Positions 16,393 to 25,542 of a stretch of DNA of 36,214 nucleotides are shown here, piece by piece (position 1 is the first letter of the stretch; each line of letters begins with the position of its first letter). The stretch is from positions 1-36,214 of the forward strand of contig CAIYBH010000363.1 of NCBI GenBank assembly GCA_903924405.1. The letters are read 5' to 3'. Made by a program: the position numbers and the translations under genes. A model generated the notes under the pieces. The model made no database searches, had not been told where the DNA came from, and saw only the letters and a program-made list of their open reading frames with translations. Source of the stretch: an uncultured Planctomycetaceae bacterium (GTDB taxonomy: Bacteria; Planctomycetota; Planctomycetia; Planctomycetales; Planctomycetaceae).

Positions 16393-18252
16393 CTACAGGA
16401 CGTCAGCAAAGACAAGACCCGCAGAATTCGCATTCTCTGTTTCGAGAGCACCCGATGTGGGTTCAATCACCACCAACCGGACATCCGTCAGGCCCGTCTG
16501 CAGCGTCTGAACCTCGCCAGACGGCCACCGGATCGTCAACTTCTCCGCCTGCACGTCACTTTTCCAGCCAAAACACACCTCCGGCAAATGCGATGACGCA
16601 TAACTCCCGCCCCCGTTCAACTGCCCCCGCTGCACGCCGGAACTGGTCTCCAGTTCCACGATCACACCCACTGGCTGACGCGGTGACCGCCGCCCCGAAA
16701 ACTGCACCGCCAGCCAATGACCTCCCCCAGTCGTTCGATTCTCCAGCAAGGCCGCAGGAAATTCCACCGGACTGACCAGCACGTCCATTCTCCCGTCACG
16801 ATTCCAGTCCGTCACCGCAAGGCCTCGACCATTCTGCGGACGCATCAGGTATCCCCCAACCCGCTCCGACACATCCACAAAAAAAGTTCCCTCCATATTC
16901 TCCAGCAACAACATGCGCTGCTGGGCCGGCGAATGCTGCGGATACTTCACCACATTCCCGTTGCAGACGACCACATCCGGATCACCGTCCAGATCAAAAT
17001 CCCGAAATGCCGTCCCCCAGCCAACATAGTGCTCACCAATCGCTGATATCCCCGTGGCGTCACTCATGTGACGAAACATCATGTCTCCCTGATTGCGATA
17101 CAACGCAAAACTTTCCATCTCAAAATTCGCCGCCCACAAATCAAAACGACCATCGCTGTCGTAGTCTCCCACCTCCACTCCCATACTGGCATCCGGCGAA
17201 CCACGACCACTGACTCCGGCACCACTGGAAATGGAATGGTCCTCAAATCGCTGACCCTGCACGTTCCGGTACAGGAAGTTCAGCATCACATCATTCCCCA
17301 CGTACACATCTGTAAAGCCGTCCGCATCAATGTCCGCAGCCACCACCCCAAGGGCCTTGCCATCACTACGCACACCAAACCGCTGAGTCCCGTCTTCGAA
17401 CGTCCCATCGCCACGGCTGAGATACAGAAAATCGGGAACAGCCTGAAACAACTTCGGAGAACAATTGTCCCGCGTCACCCCGTCGGCCGCAAAACACGGT
17501 GGGTCGTTCTCCATCGACCAGTCCACATACCCGGCGACGTAAACGTCCGGATGCCCATCGCCGTTGAAGTCCCCCCAGGCCGCTGATGAACACCACACCG
17601 GACACCGCAATCCACTCTCAGCAGTCCAGTCCGTGAATGTTCCATCGCCCTCGTTACGCCAGAACTCCACTCCCCCATATCCGGTGATCAGCAGGTCCTG
17701 AAATCCATCCTGATCCGCATCCATCGTAGCCAGGCCATGATGGTACAGTGAAACCTCCGACATGCCCGCTGCTGACGTCTCGTCCTGAAACCGCTCCCCG
17801 CGATTCCTCAACACAAACACCCCATGCCCCAGCACCCGCCGACCTTCAAAACTTCCACCTCCGGCAATCAACGCGTCCGGCCAGCCATCCCGATCCAGAT
17901 CACTCGCCGCAACACCACCTCCCAGAGATTCCAGGATCGTCGCATGACCGTGCTCTTCACCCCGCCGCGGAATCACCGTCGGAAACTGTGTCCCCGACAG
18001 TTCCGAAAACTGAAGCAATGTCTCCGGCAACACCGCACGCACGCCTGCGTTCATGGCGCTGGCAGGGTCATCCCCGCCCCCCTCAGCGCCCATCCCGGCT
18101 GTCTCGGAAACCTTCGGCTTCCCCGGCTCTGATCGCTGCTCGCAACCCACGCCACCACCCAGCACAACACAGATCAGCAGACCATACCAAATCTGCCGCC
18201 AGACTCCCGCAGGCTGAGTCGATACTGTTTCTGCCGCCATCGCCTTGTCCAT
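16393..18252 (-). CDS. CRTAC1-like lipoprotein with FG-GAP/VCBS repeats and a C-terminal UnbV/ASPIC domain
   Basis: ATG 18252 forms a TGATG overlap with the stop of the ABC permease and gives 619 aa. A signal peptide ends near Cys37 (GGGVGC), a weak lipobox. The body carries FG-GAP/VCBS repeats with calcium-loop-like Asp motifs: DLDRDGWPDALIAGGG, DADQDGFQDLLITGYG, DFNGDGHPDVYVAGYV, DIDADGFTDVYVGND, DYDSDGRFDLWAAN, DFDLDGDPDVVVCNGN and DWNRDGRMDVLVS. They should form a beta-propeller. The C terminus has the UnbV/ASPIC pattern NGGGSYASSHLPEVCFGW followed by RWPSGEVQTL. The family is greatly expanded in Planctomycetes and no enzymatic role is established. Coupling to an ABC exporter suggests an extracytoplasmic partner of that transporter. 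Starts further upstream would overlap the permease deeply and were not used. Confidence 0.88.
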   Translation of the reverse strand: MDKAMAAETVSTQPAGVWRQIWYGLLICVVLGGGVGCEQRSEPGKPKVSETAGMGAEGGGDDPASAMNAGVRAVLPETLLQFSELSGTQFPTVIPRRGEEHGHATILESLGGGVAASDLDRDGWPDALIAGGGSFEGRRVLGHGVFVLRNRGERFQDETSAAGMSEVSLYHHGLATMDADQDGFQDLLITGYGGVEFWRNEGDGTFTDWTAESGLRCPVWCSSAAWGDFNGDGHPDVYVAGYVDWSMENDPPCFAADGVTRDNCSPKLFQAVPDFLYLSRGDGTFEDGTQRFGVRSDGKALGVVAADIDADGFTDVYVGNDVMLNFLYRNVQGQRFEDHSISSGAGVSGRGSPDASMGVEVGDYDSDGRFDLWAANFEMESFALYRNQGDMMFRHMSDATGISAIGEHYVGWGTAFRDFDLDGDPDVVVCNGNVVKYPQHSPAQQRMLLLENMEGTFFVDVSERVGGYLMRPQNGRGLAVTDWNRDGRMDVLVSPVEFPAALLENRTTGGGHWLAVQFSGRRSPRQPVGVIVELETSSGVQRGQLNGGGSYASSHLPEVCFGWKSDVQAEKLTIRWPSGEVQTLQTGLTDVRLVVIEPTSGALETENANSAGLVFADVL

Positions 18253-19814
18253 CACATTCGCGTCACTTCCAGCCATCGTCTGCGTATCCATAACTGCAGT
18301 GGTAACACCACCAGCAACCAGATCCAGAACGCCGTTACACACCATGCAAACGCTCGAGTGTATCGAAATTGATGCGAACGAGCGACCACGGTGACCACAT
18401 CCGGAATCATCAGAATCGGCAGTACGAGACAGAAGAATGCCACAAACGAACAGACCACAGTCAACGGCAGTGCGGCCCACCTCGTGTACAACGACAATAC
18501 CGCCGCCACCTGGCTGGAAAACAGCAGCATCACACCCCACGCCAGAAGCAGATCCATGTCCAGTTTGACACGCAATGTCTCCCACCCCAGTCCCGTCGCG
18601 ACCAGCGTCCAGATCACCGCCGGAATCAACGCCACACAGCAACCCAGCAACTTCTGCAGCAACAGACCGGTGACCGAAATCGGCAACATGGCCAGCGACG
18701 ACTGCGTCGCCTGACGGACCTCCGAGAACAAGGTTCCCGAGGCGTACAGCAACGTCTCAACCGTCAGCCAGCCCAGACATGCAAAAAAAATCTCCAGGGC
18801 GACGTCGCCTTCCGGTGTCCAGTCCCAACGCCCCGTCTGCGTCCACACCAGGACCGGAAATCCGACAAATATGACCCCGCCCCCCAACAGCTTGACCAGC
18901 AGAAAGCGATAGCCCCCCGTGAAGAAATGAAATTCCCGCCACGCCACCGGCAGACGCCCGCAACGACCCGCTGACCAGCGACGAAGCCCCGCACGGCTCT
19001 CCGATCCACCGTTTTCCGCCAGCCGACTCCACCGCCCCAGCAACGCCGTACTCAACACAAAACACAAGCCCCCGGGAATCACGCTTCCCCAGAATTGAAC
19101 GCCCATCCACGACGTCTGTTGCCAATTATTCAGAATTTCGTCAATCCGCGCAAACGGCGAAATACTCGCAAGGAATCTGACCAGACCTTCCAGAACGGCG
19201 ACAACCGACGGCGCCACAACGGCCGCCGTTGGCATGGCCGCCAGCGTTCGCACAATCACCACCGGTAATCCGAAAAACATCATCGCCAGCAGGCCCGCAA
19301 GTGCCATCGCACGGCCGGAAGTCACACAACGCGCACTGCACAGCAACGCGACGTTCGCCACGAGAATCAGCCATGCCGCCAGAGCCAGCCACGCAGCAAT
19401 CACCTGCTGCCATAACAGACCGCCCAGAGTCACCGCAAGAAAGGCAAACGGCAACTGTGTGACCAGCAACAGAAGTGAACTGACCAGCCGCGATGTCGAT
19501 TTGCCCAGAGTGATCGCGAGGGGCGTCATGCCCGCCATCTGCAGCAGTGCAAACGTTCCCGCCTCTTTCTCTTCAGTCAGCGCTGTCACGAAGTAGCTGA
19601 TCCCGGAAACCGTGATCAACACGATATTTAAATAACACACGGCTTCGAAAAACCTCAGCCCTGCGCGAGTCGTCCCGAAGGCGTCCAGCCACGCCGTCGC
19701 CAGCGCAAACATCATGAATAACGCAAATCCTCCCCGAATCAGATGCGGCCACCGGGAACGCTGATCCATCCGCAGCGTCCAGTTGAACAGTGTCAATGCT
19801 CCCTGCAGCATCAC
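18252..19814 (-). CDS. ABC-2 type transporter permease
   Basis: The 520-aa protein is an integral inner-membrane permease with about 11-12 hydrophobic helices spread over its length. The N-terminal part has the ABC-2 pattern: a transmembrane helix (IVLITVSGISYFVTAL) followed by TEEKEAGTFALLQMAG, the E-K-E-x-G-T cytoplasmic elbow typical of ABC-2 permeases. Its ATG overlaps the stop of the ATPase gene (ATGA) and its own stop overlaps the next gene (TGATG), so the three are very likely one translationally coupled operon. The substrate cannot be read from sequence. At 520 aa it is larger than single ABC-2 permeases (about 250-400 aa) and may contain two fused membrane halves. Confidence 0.85.
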   Translation of the reverse strand: MMLQGALTLFNWTLRMDQRSRWPHLIRGGFALFMMFALATAWLDAFGTTRAGLRFFEAVCYLNIVLITVSGISYFVTALTEEKEAGTFALLQMAGMTPLAITLGKSTSRLVSSLLLLVTQLPFAFLAVTLGGLLWQQVIAAWLALAAWLILVANVALLCSARCVTSGRAMALAGLLAMMFFGLPVVIVRTLAAMPTAAVVAPSVVAVLEGLVRFLASISPFARIDEILNNWQQTSWMGVQFWGSVIPGGLCFVLSTALLGRWSRLAENGGSESRAGLRRWSAGRCGRLPVAWREFHFFTGGYRFLLVKLLGGGVIFVGFPVLVWTQTGRWDWTPEGDVALEIFFACLGWLTVETLLYASGTLFSEVRQATQSSLAMLPISVTGLLLQKLLGCCVALIPAVIWTLVATGLGWETLRVKLDMDLLLAWGVMLLFSSQVAAVLSLYTRWAALPLTVVCSFVAFFCLVLPILMIPDVVTVVARSHQFRYTRAFAWCVTAFWIWLLVVLPLQLWIRRRWLEVTRM

Positions 19815-20776
19815 CGCACTCCCCGCGTTGTCAATTCCATAAACGCGTCATTCAGATGTCGCCGCTGCTGACCGAAGGACACCAACGGCAAATCCAGGTG
19901 CACCAGCTGCCGCAGGAAGTCATTCCCCGAAATGCCGTCCTTCAGACGCAACACAAAATCACGCCCCGTGGCATACTCCGGATCCGTCACCGAAACCACG
20001 CCCTCACACCCCTGCAAACGCTCCCGTACCCCCGAAATCACCACCGATAACTTCAGATTCCAGACGCCCGCCGATTCCGGTGATTCCAGCAACACGTCCA
20101 TCGGGCCGCTGAACCGAATCTGCCCACGATCAATCACCGTCACACTGTCACACAACTCCGCTAACTCACTCAAGATGTGCGAACTGATGAAAATGGTTTT
20201 TCCAATCCGCCGCAACTCCCGCAGGATTTCCATCAATTCAATTCGAGCCCCCGGATCCAGACCACTCGCCGGCTCGTCCAGCAGCAGGATCTCAGGATCA
20301 TGCACCAGAACCCGCGCCAATCCCACCCGCTGCTGCATGCCCCGCGATAACCCCGATATCAAGTCGTTCCGACGCCCCGCCATGTCCGTCAGTGTCAGAA
20401 CATCCCCGATCACCCTGTCACGCTCCGCCGCCAGCAACCCATAAGCCGCAGCAAAGAAATCGAGATACTCAAAAACTGTCATCTGCCGGTACATGCTGAA
20501 ATGATCCGGCATGTAGCCAATCCGACGCCGCACTCCCTCCGGATCCGAACGCACATTACGCCCCAGAACCTCCACCTCACCTCGATTCTGCCGCAGTAAC
20601 GTACAAATCACCTTCAAAGTCGTCGTCTTGCCCGCACCATTCGGCCCCACAAAACCATGCAACGTCTGAGGCATAACACAGAATGTCACCTGATGCAGCG
20701 CCTGATGCCCCCGAAAGGCATGCGACAGATTCGTCACCGATATCGCTGGAACCGTGTCTCGGGTGATAACCGCCAT
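19811..20776 (-). CDS. ABC transporter ATP-binding protein
   Basis: The 321-aa ATPase should energise the neighbouring ABC-2 permease in the inner membrane. Motifs: Walker A GPNGAGKT (44-51), signature LSRGMQQR (143-150, LSGGQ variant as in the ABC-2 exporter class), Walker B ILLLDEP (163-169), D-loop SGLD, and the switch His in FISSHILSE. The C-terminal 80 residues form an extra domain seen in CcmA/NatA-type exporter ATPases. Its stop overlaps the permease start. It is the first gene of the operon, and upstream lies a 384-bp divergent region towards the sulfatase. ATG 20776 has only a weak AGGA about 14 bases upstream. Confidence 0.93.
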   Translation of the reverse strand: MAVITRDTVPAISVTNLSHAFRGHQALHQVTFCVMPQTLHGFVGPNGAGKTTTLKVICTLLRQNRGEVEVLGRNVRSDPEGVRRRIGYMPDHFSMYRQMTVFEYLDFFAAAYGLLAAERDRVIGDVLTLTDMAGRRNDLISGLSRGMQQRVGLARVLVHDPEILLLDEPASGLDPGARIELMEILRELRRIGKTIFISSHILSELAELCDSVTVIDRGQIRFSGPMDVLLESPESAGVWNLKLSVVISGVRERLQGCEGVVSVTDPEYATGRDFVLRLKDGISGNDFLRQLVHLDLPLVSFGQQRRHLNDAFMELTTRGVR

Positions 20777-21160
20777 AAAGAATCAACCATCCTGAAGACG
20801 CAGAAATAAACAGACTGCAGGAGCAGGGCAGGGCACAATTCTGTCTGGAAACTTCCAAAAACAACAGCCCCCGACAACCATTCCCCACGATTTCTATTCA
20901 TCAAAACCACTTTCTGCCGCCTTGCGAATTCCGTCAGTCAGCCGGCCAACCTCCCGTTCCCCCAATCCCTTTTCATACCGCCATTCATCAGACACACTAC
21001 ACGTCACAGCATGCTCGCACATTCGCCATACAGATCATTAGTGTCCCGATTCACGCAGCATTCCCGCATTTCTCCACCGCCCCCTTCTGTCCTTACAACT
21101 ACCGGCACCAGCCATCCGCGTACACAGCCCACCTTTCCCCCCGATTTCAGGACACCCACT
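20777..21160. other. Divergent intergenic region between the ABC operon and the sulfatase gene
   Basis: This 384-bp region must hold promoters for both directions if neither operon is longer. The + strand is strongly pyrimidine-rich, with several runs of 4-6 C. The only site assigned with confidence is CAGGA at 21148-21152, 8 bases before the GTG start of the sulfatase. No clear -35/-10 pair or operator was seen. Confidence 0.5.
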
Positions 21161-22813
21161 GTGACACCATCGTTTATGCACTTGCTGGCCGCCACGCTCA
21201 CCAGTCTCTGCCTGCTGGTTCCCGCCACGCTTCAGGCTGCAGAACGCCCCAATATCCTCGTCGTCTTCGCCGACGACTGGGGACGCTACACCAGCGCCTA
21301 CGGGCGTCTCGAACCCGGATCTCTCAATGATGTCGTTCAGACTCCCCATTTTGATCGCCTCGCCGCCTCCGGCGTCCTGATGACACACGCATTCGTCAGT
21401 TCCCCCTCCTGCACACCCTGCCGCAGCGCTCTCCTCTCCGGTCAGCACTTCTATCGCACGGGACGCGGCGCTATTCTGCTTGGTGCACAATGGGATCCGC
21501 AAATCCCCGCCTTCCCACTGCTCCTCGAAGCTTCCGGCTATCACATCGGATACACCGGCAAAGTCTGGGGACCAGGCAGTCCGGCAAACGCCCCCTTCGG
21601 TGCCCAGCGAACTGCCGTTAAACCGGCCCCCGGACAGTTCAATAATTTCTCCGAGTTCCTGAGTGTGGCCACAGCCCCCGAGGCTGCCAAACAGCAACTG
21701 CTCAACGAAGTCGCCGGCAATTTTCGCACGTTCCTGAGCAGTAGGCCTGCCGAAAAACCGTTCCTCTACTGGTGGGGCCCCACGAACACACATCGTTCCT
21801 GGATCCCCGGTTCGGGCAAACGCTTCTGGAACATCAATCCGGACTCCCTGAAGGGAAAACTTCCACGCCATTTCCCGGATGTCCCCGAAGTCCGCGAGGA
21901 CGTCGCCGATTACCTCGGGGAAGTGCAGGCCTTCGACGCCGGGCTCGGAGCACTCCTGCAGGCTCTCGATGATTCCGGCCAACGCGAAAACACCATGGTC
22001 ATCGTGTCCGGTGATCACGGAATCCCCGGCATGCCCGCGGGAAAATGCAATCTCTACGACCTCGGTACACGCGTCTCGCTCGCTGTCGCATGGCCCGCAC
22101 AGATTCCAGGTCAAAGAATCATTGACGATTTTGTTTCACTCCCCGATCTGGCCCCCACAATTCTCGAAGCCGCCAGCCTCACGCCACCATCCGTAATGAC
22201 CGGAAAATCTCTGCTGCCCCTGCTCAGATCCTCCGCCAACGGGCAACTCGATCCCGCCCGCGATCATGTGATCATCGGTCGCGAGCGTCACGTGGCCCGC
22301 GCTCGTGCCGATCTGCTGCCCTATCCACAACGTGCCCTCCGAACACGCGACTTTCTCTACATCCGCAATTTCGCCCCGGAACGCTGGCCGATGGGTGTCG
22401 CCCCCGGCTTCGGACTGCCACCAGGCCCGATGCCACCTCACGATCAACTCGACTCAAATACCTTTGCCGCCTTCGCCGATATGGATGCCAGCCCAACCCG
22501 CACATGGCTGATCGAACACGCTCTCAATTCCACCGAGTACCATCCATGGTTTGAACACGCCTTTGCACAACGCCCCGCCGAAGAATTGTATGATCTCAAA
22601 TCCGATCCCGATCAATGGATCAATCTCGCCGCAGACCCGAACTTCACCCCCGTCCGCGAAGAACTTTCCCAACGCCTGATGCACATCCTCACAACAACCG
22701 GCGACCCACGCGTGATCACCCAACCAGCCGCCTTCGACCTGCCTCCGTTCTCTTCCGATCCCGAACAGGAACCACGCAAAAAAAATCCGCAGAAACCAGC
22801 CGCTGCCAACTGA
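21161..22813 (+). CDS. Secreted type I sulfatase, heparan N-sulfatase-like
   Basis: The 550-aa protein has a signal peptide (hydrophobic segment about residues 8-24, likely cleavage near LQAAE) and should act outside the cytoplasm on sulfated polysaccharides. Metal ligands lie in NILVVFADDWGR (31-42). The formylglycine motif is C84-T-P-C-R, in SPSCTPCRSALLSGQ, so Cys84 would be oxidised by a formylglycine-generating enzyme. A later metal site, VSGDHGIPG, is present. ADDWGRYTSAYG is typical of the SGSH-like branch. GTG 21161 has CAGGA 8 bases upstream and gives a proper signal peptide; ATG 21176 is also possible. Starting at 21011 would put about 50 low-complexity residues before the signal peptide. 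The substrate is not determined. Confidence 0.92.
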   Translation: MTPSFMHLLAATLTSLCLLVPATLQAAERPNILVVFADDWGRYTSAYGRLEPGSLNDVVQTPHFDRLAASGVLMTHAFVSSPSCTPCRSALLSGQHFYRTGRGAILLGAQWDPQIPAFPLLLEASGYHIGYTGKVWGPGSPANAPFGAQRTAVKPAPGQFNNFSEFLSVATAPEAAKQQLLNEVAGNFRTFLSSRPAEKPFLYWWGPTNTHRSWIPGSGKRFWNINPDSLKGKLPRHFPDVPEVREDVADYLGEVQAFDAGLGALLQALDDSGQRENTMVIVSGDHGIPGMPAGKCNLYDLGTRVSLAVAWPAQIPGQRIIDDFVSLPDLAPTILEAASLTPPSVMTGKSLLPLLRSSANGQLDPARDHVIIGRERHVARARADLLPYPQRALRTRDFLYIRNFAPERWPMGVAPGFGLPPGPMPPHDQLDSNTFAAFADMDASPTRTWLIEHALNSTEYHPWFEHAFAQRPAEELYDLKSDPDQWINLAADPNFTPVREELSQRLMHILTTTGDPRVITQPAAFDLPPFSSDPEQEPRKKNPQKPAAAN

Positions 22814-23176
22814 CACCAGCAGTCGTCCTGACAATCACCCATGATCAGACAACATGAATCTGAAATCCCACCAGCTCCGCCCTGGGATGGCGAAACAGAC
22901 GAAAACACAAAGAGCACTTTTACCACCATTCCTGCCGCCAATATTCATGAATTCTCAGTGTTTCGCTGTAATACCCTGTGTCCACTGTGACCTCTGTGTT
23001 TACAAAAACGCTCCGCATGTGCCGCCGTTTCACCATTCCAGCCCCAGCCCCAGCCCCGCCCCCGCCCGAACCTCCACCTCACAGCCAGTGTCCTCATGAG
23101 TTCCGGGGCGGATGTCTTCCACCCGTGCGGTTTCAACATCCACCGTTACCCCAACACATCTTCAGAACGCCTCCCC
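22814..23176. other. Gene-free region upstream of rtcB with a G-quadruplex motif
   Basis: This 363-bp region lies between the sulfatase stop and the preferred rtcB start. It holds a C-tract cluster (described separately) and, at about 22978-23001, a stretch reading CTGTGTCCACTGTGACCTCTGTG, a short direct-repeat-like pattern of the core TGTG. A longer rtcB reading frame from ATG 23096 would take in part of it. No terminator was recognised. Confidence 0.5.
23042..23067 (-). other. Strong G-quadruplex-forming motif
   Basis: On the - strand there are five G-runs of 3, 5, 4, 4 and 4 bases separated by loops of 1, 1, 2 and 2 bases (C-runs at 23042-45, 48-51, 54-57, 59-63 and 65-67 on the + strand). 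This exceeds the usual four-tract criterion. It lies 110 bp upstream of the rtcB start, in the strand that would be the template for rtcB transcription. A regulatory role is inference. Confidence 0.7.
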
Positions 23177-24571
23177 ATGAATGCACGTCAACTCGAAAAA
23201 CTGGGGATCCCCGCGTTCGCCGTGAAACCCGCCATTCGCGCCGTCCAGAATCTCTGCCGACAACCCGAATTCGACCGCAAAGCCATTCAGTCAAAACTCC
23301 GAACCGTCGTCGAAAATCCCCGTCTGTTCCTCGGTGACCCGATTCTGAATGACCTCGCCCGCGAACTCCTCGATGCGGAACAAACTCCGACGCGCTCAAA
23401 GTCAGAATTGTCCTGCCCGATCTGGGGACAACAGATTGACCCCAGTGCCATCCAGCAGATGCACAACGCCTGCCAGTTGCCACACGCCGTCGCCGCCGCA
23501 CTCATGCCGGATGCTCATGTTGGATACGGACTTCCCATCGGTGGAGTCCTGGCAACAGAAGATGTCATCGTCCCCTGGGCCGTCGGTGTGGATATCGCCT
23601 GCCGTATGAAACTGTCCGTTCTGGACCTGCCCGTCGAATCACTCGAATGGCGTTTCGATGACTACCGCATGGCACTCGAATCCAGAACAAAGTTCGGTGT
23701 CGGCTGCACTCAGGAAAAACCTCAGTACCACCCGGTGCTCGACGAGGACTGGACGATCACCCGCATCACTCGCGAACATCACGATCGAGCCCGCTGGCAA
23801 CTGGGCACGTCCGGCTCCGGTAATCATTTCGTGGAATTCGGCGTGCTCACTGTCACCGAATCCGATCCTGGTTTTGACCTGCCTCCAGGCCAGTACGTGG
23901 CGCTCATGAGCCACAGCGGCAGCCGAGGTCCCGGGGCGGCCGTTTGTTCCACCTATTCCGCCATCGCCCGACAAAAACTTCCTAAACGCTATCAGCATCT
24001 CGATAAACTGGCGTGGCTGGAAATGTCCTCCTCCGCAGGCCAGGAGTACTGGGCCGCGATGAATCTCATGGGCGACTACGCTGCCGCAAATCATGCCGTC
24101 ATCCATCGGCTGGTCACCCGCCAGCTCGGTGCCGACGTCCTCGCAGGTGTCGAAAATCATCACAACTTTGCCTGGCAGGAAACCCATCAGGGCAAGCAGG
24201 TCTACGTGCATCGAAAAGGAGCCACACCCGCCGGCAAAGGTGTCCTCGGCGTCATCCCGGGCTCCATGGCCGATCCCGCATTCATCGTACGAGGCCTGGG
24301 AAACGCCCAAAGCCTGCAGTCAGCCGCACACGGTGCCGGACGAGTCATGTCGCGTACCCAGGCTCAACAGAAATTCAGTTTCCCCGCGACCCGAAAACTT
24401 CTCGCCACCCGCGGGATTCATGTCCTCTCCGCCGGAGCTGATGAAGTTCCCGGCGTCTACAAGAACATTGAAAACGTCATGGCCGAACAGGCTGACCTGG
24501 TGCAGCCCATCGCACGCTTTGATCCCAGAATCGTTAAAATGTGCGGCGATGGCAGCCGTGCTGAAGACTGA
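23177..24571 (+). CDS. rtcB: RNA-splicing ligase RtcB
   Basis: The 464-aa enzyme should join RNA 2',3'-cyclic phosphate or 3'-phosphate ends to 5'-OH ends using GTP and Mn2+. Conserved elements: MPDAHVGYGLPIGGV (110-124), GVDIACRM (137-144) with metal ligand Cys142, GTSGSGNHFVE (210-220) with a His ligand, MSHSGSRGPG (244-253), ENHHNFAW (326-333), HRKGATPAG, and SAAHGAGR (382-389), where His385 is the guanylylation site. All expected active-site residues are present and the length is normal. ATG 23177 (MNARQLEKLGIP) gives the usual N terminus; ATG 23096 would add 27 atypical residues. No RtcA or RtcR gene is adjacent. It converges on a small membrane protein gene 66 bp away. Confidence 0.95.
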   Translation: MNARQLEKLGIPAFAVKPAIRAVQNLCRQPEFDRKAIQSKLRTVVENPRLFLGDPILNDLARELLDAEQTPTRSKSELSCPIWGQQIDPSAIQQMHNACQLPHAVAAALMPDAHVGYGLPIGGVLATEDVIVPWAVGVDIACRMKLSVLDLPVESLEWRFDDYRMALESRTKFGVGCTQEKPQYHPVLDEDWTITRITREHHDRARWQLGTSGSGNHFVEFGVLTVTESDPGFDLPPGQYVALMSHSGSRGPGAAVCSTYSAIARQKLPKRYQHLDKLAWLEMSSSAGQEYWAAMNLMGDYAAANHAVIHRLVTRQLGADVLAGVENHHNFAWQETHQGKQVYVHRKGATPAGKGVLGVIPGSMADPAFIVRGLGNAQSLQSAAHGAGRVMSRTQAQQKFSFPATRKLLATRGIHVLSAGADEVPGVYKNIENVMAEQADLVQPIARFDPRIVKMCGDGSRAED

Positions 24572-24576
24572 TCTCC

Positions 24577-24632
24577 CGGTCTCAGCCAGCCGGTCTCAGC
24601 CAGCCGGTCTCAGCCAGCCGGTCTCAGCCAGC
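24577..24632. repeat. Four exact tandem copies of a 14-bp unit
   Basis: The unit CGGTCTCAGCCAGC is repeated exactly at 24577, 24591, 24605 and 24619. The array fills nearly all of the 66-bp gap between the rtcB stop (24571) and the stop of the convergent membrane protein gene (24638). Exact identity suggests recent slippage or expansion. Confidence 0.95.
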
Positions 24633-24637
24633 CGCTG

Positions 24638-25015
24638 TCAGTCTCCCAGCATCACACTGACCAGCACAATCGAGATGAACGCCAGCAGCATCACTCCCGA
24701 AACAACCGCCCCGACAAAGGCCGCCAGACGCGACCGACCGGGCGCGATAAAGCCCACGAGGCACAAAATCACAGCCACCAGATTCAGCAACGCAGCACTG
24801 GCCCCCACAATCATCAGCCGCATCAACGCAGGTGCGTTCGTACGCAACTCGTCCAGTTCCACACGAGTCGCCGGGAGTTGCTGCAGCATCTGCTGCAAAA
24901 CACCATACACCACACCGGCAATCAGCGTCAGTGCAACACCAGCCCACGCCGCAGGATGGTGTCGCTCCGGTTGCTCCGGATTCGAAGACAACTCTGTTGG
25001 ACGCTCAGTCGACAT
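24638..25015 (-). CDS. Small membrane protein of unknown function
   Basis: I do not recognise this 125-aa protein. It has a hydrophilic N terminus of about 21 residues and three hydrophobic helices at about 22-42, 67-89 and 100-121. The loop between helices 1 and 2 is amphipathic and Gln/Leu-rich (QQMLQQLPATRVELDEL). ATG 25015 (MSTERPTE) has AGGAA about 9 bases upstream and is preferred to ATG 25084, which adds 23 residues. The codon pattern and the clean membrane topology support a real gene. It converges on rtcB and diverges from gpsA, so no operon partner helps define its role. Confidence 0.7.
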   Translation of the reverse strand: MSTERPTELSSNPEQPERHHPAAWAGVALTLIAGVVYGVLQQMLQQLPATRVELDELRTNAPALMRLMIVGASAALLNLVAVILCLVGFIAPGRSRLAAFVGAVVSGVMLLAFISIVLVSVMLGD

Positions 25016-25542
25016 TCCCCGATATTCCTGACTGTCTGAAACCTCTCCGACTTCACAAGCGTCCCAATCTGACACATTCTTCAATGCATCGCCCTGGACG
25101 ACCTGATCAGGTTACCAGGTCCCCCATGCAATGTCGAAGCCACCCCACAGAATCTCCTCCCCAGAGAAACCCAACGCCAGCTGACCTCCATCACCAGCCC
25201 CGCTGTGACGGTCTCACTCTTCATCACCCCCGGACACTCCTCTGTCATTCCCGCAGTCTGCTGGTTCCGCGGACTTTTCTCTGCGTGATCAGCACTCTAA
25301 AATTCAGGATCGGCCAGATGCCCGTCGAGTCAGTCAGCGCCCCAGCCACAAACGCCCGCCGCGGACGTTCACCACGACCGGGCCAACAGGCAGGATCACA
25401 GACGTCGATTCCCGGGGGGCCTGCTGAACAGAATTTGCCATGATCTCAGTCCCCACACAGATTTCGGTGCGCAGGCCACGCACCTGCAGCACTCATCATG
25501 CTGCAGCCAACCACAGCGGCAGTCGTCACCAGAAAGCTTACA
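25016..25542. other. Divergent intergenic region before gpsA
   Basis: This 527-bp region separates the small membrane protein gene from gpsA. No coding sequence is convincing, because the overlapping frames give Pro/Arg/Ser-rich translations. TAAAAT at 25298-25303 is a possible -10 element, but the hexamer 17 bases upstream (TTTTCT) is a poor -35. Its distance of about 240 bp from gpsA makes assignment weak. Confidence 0.45.

Noticed and set aside
21038-22114. 358-aa open frame on the - strand opposite the sulfatase
   Set aside because: The sulfatase on the + strand has all catalytic motifs, and the opposite frame shows none.
24093-25031. 312-aa + strand frame overlapping rtcB and the small membrane protein gene
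   Set aside because: Ser/Pro/Thr-rich translation, crosses the 14-bp repeat and two better genes.
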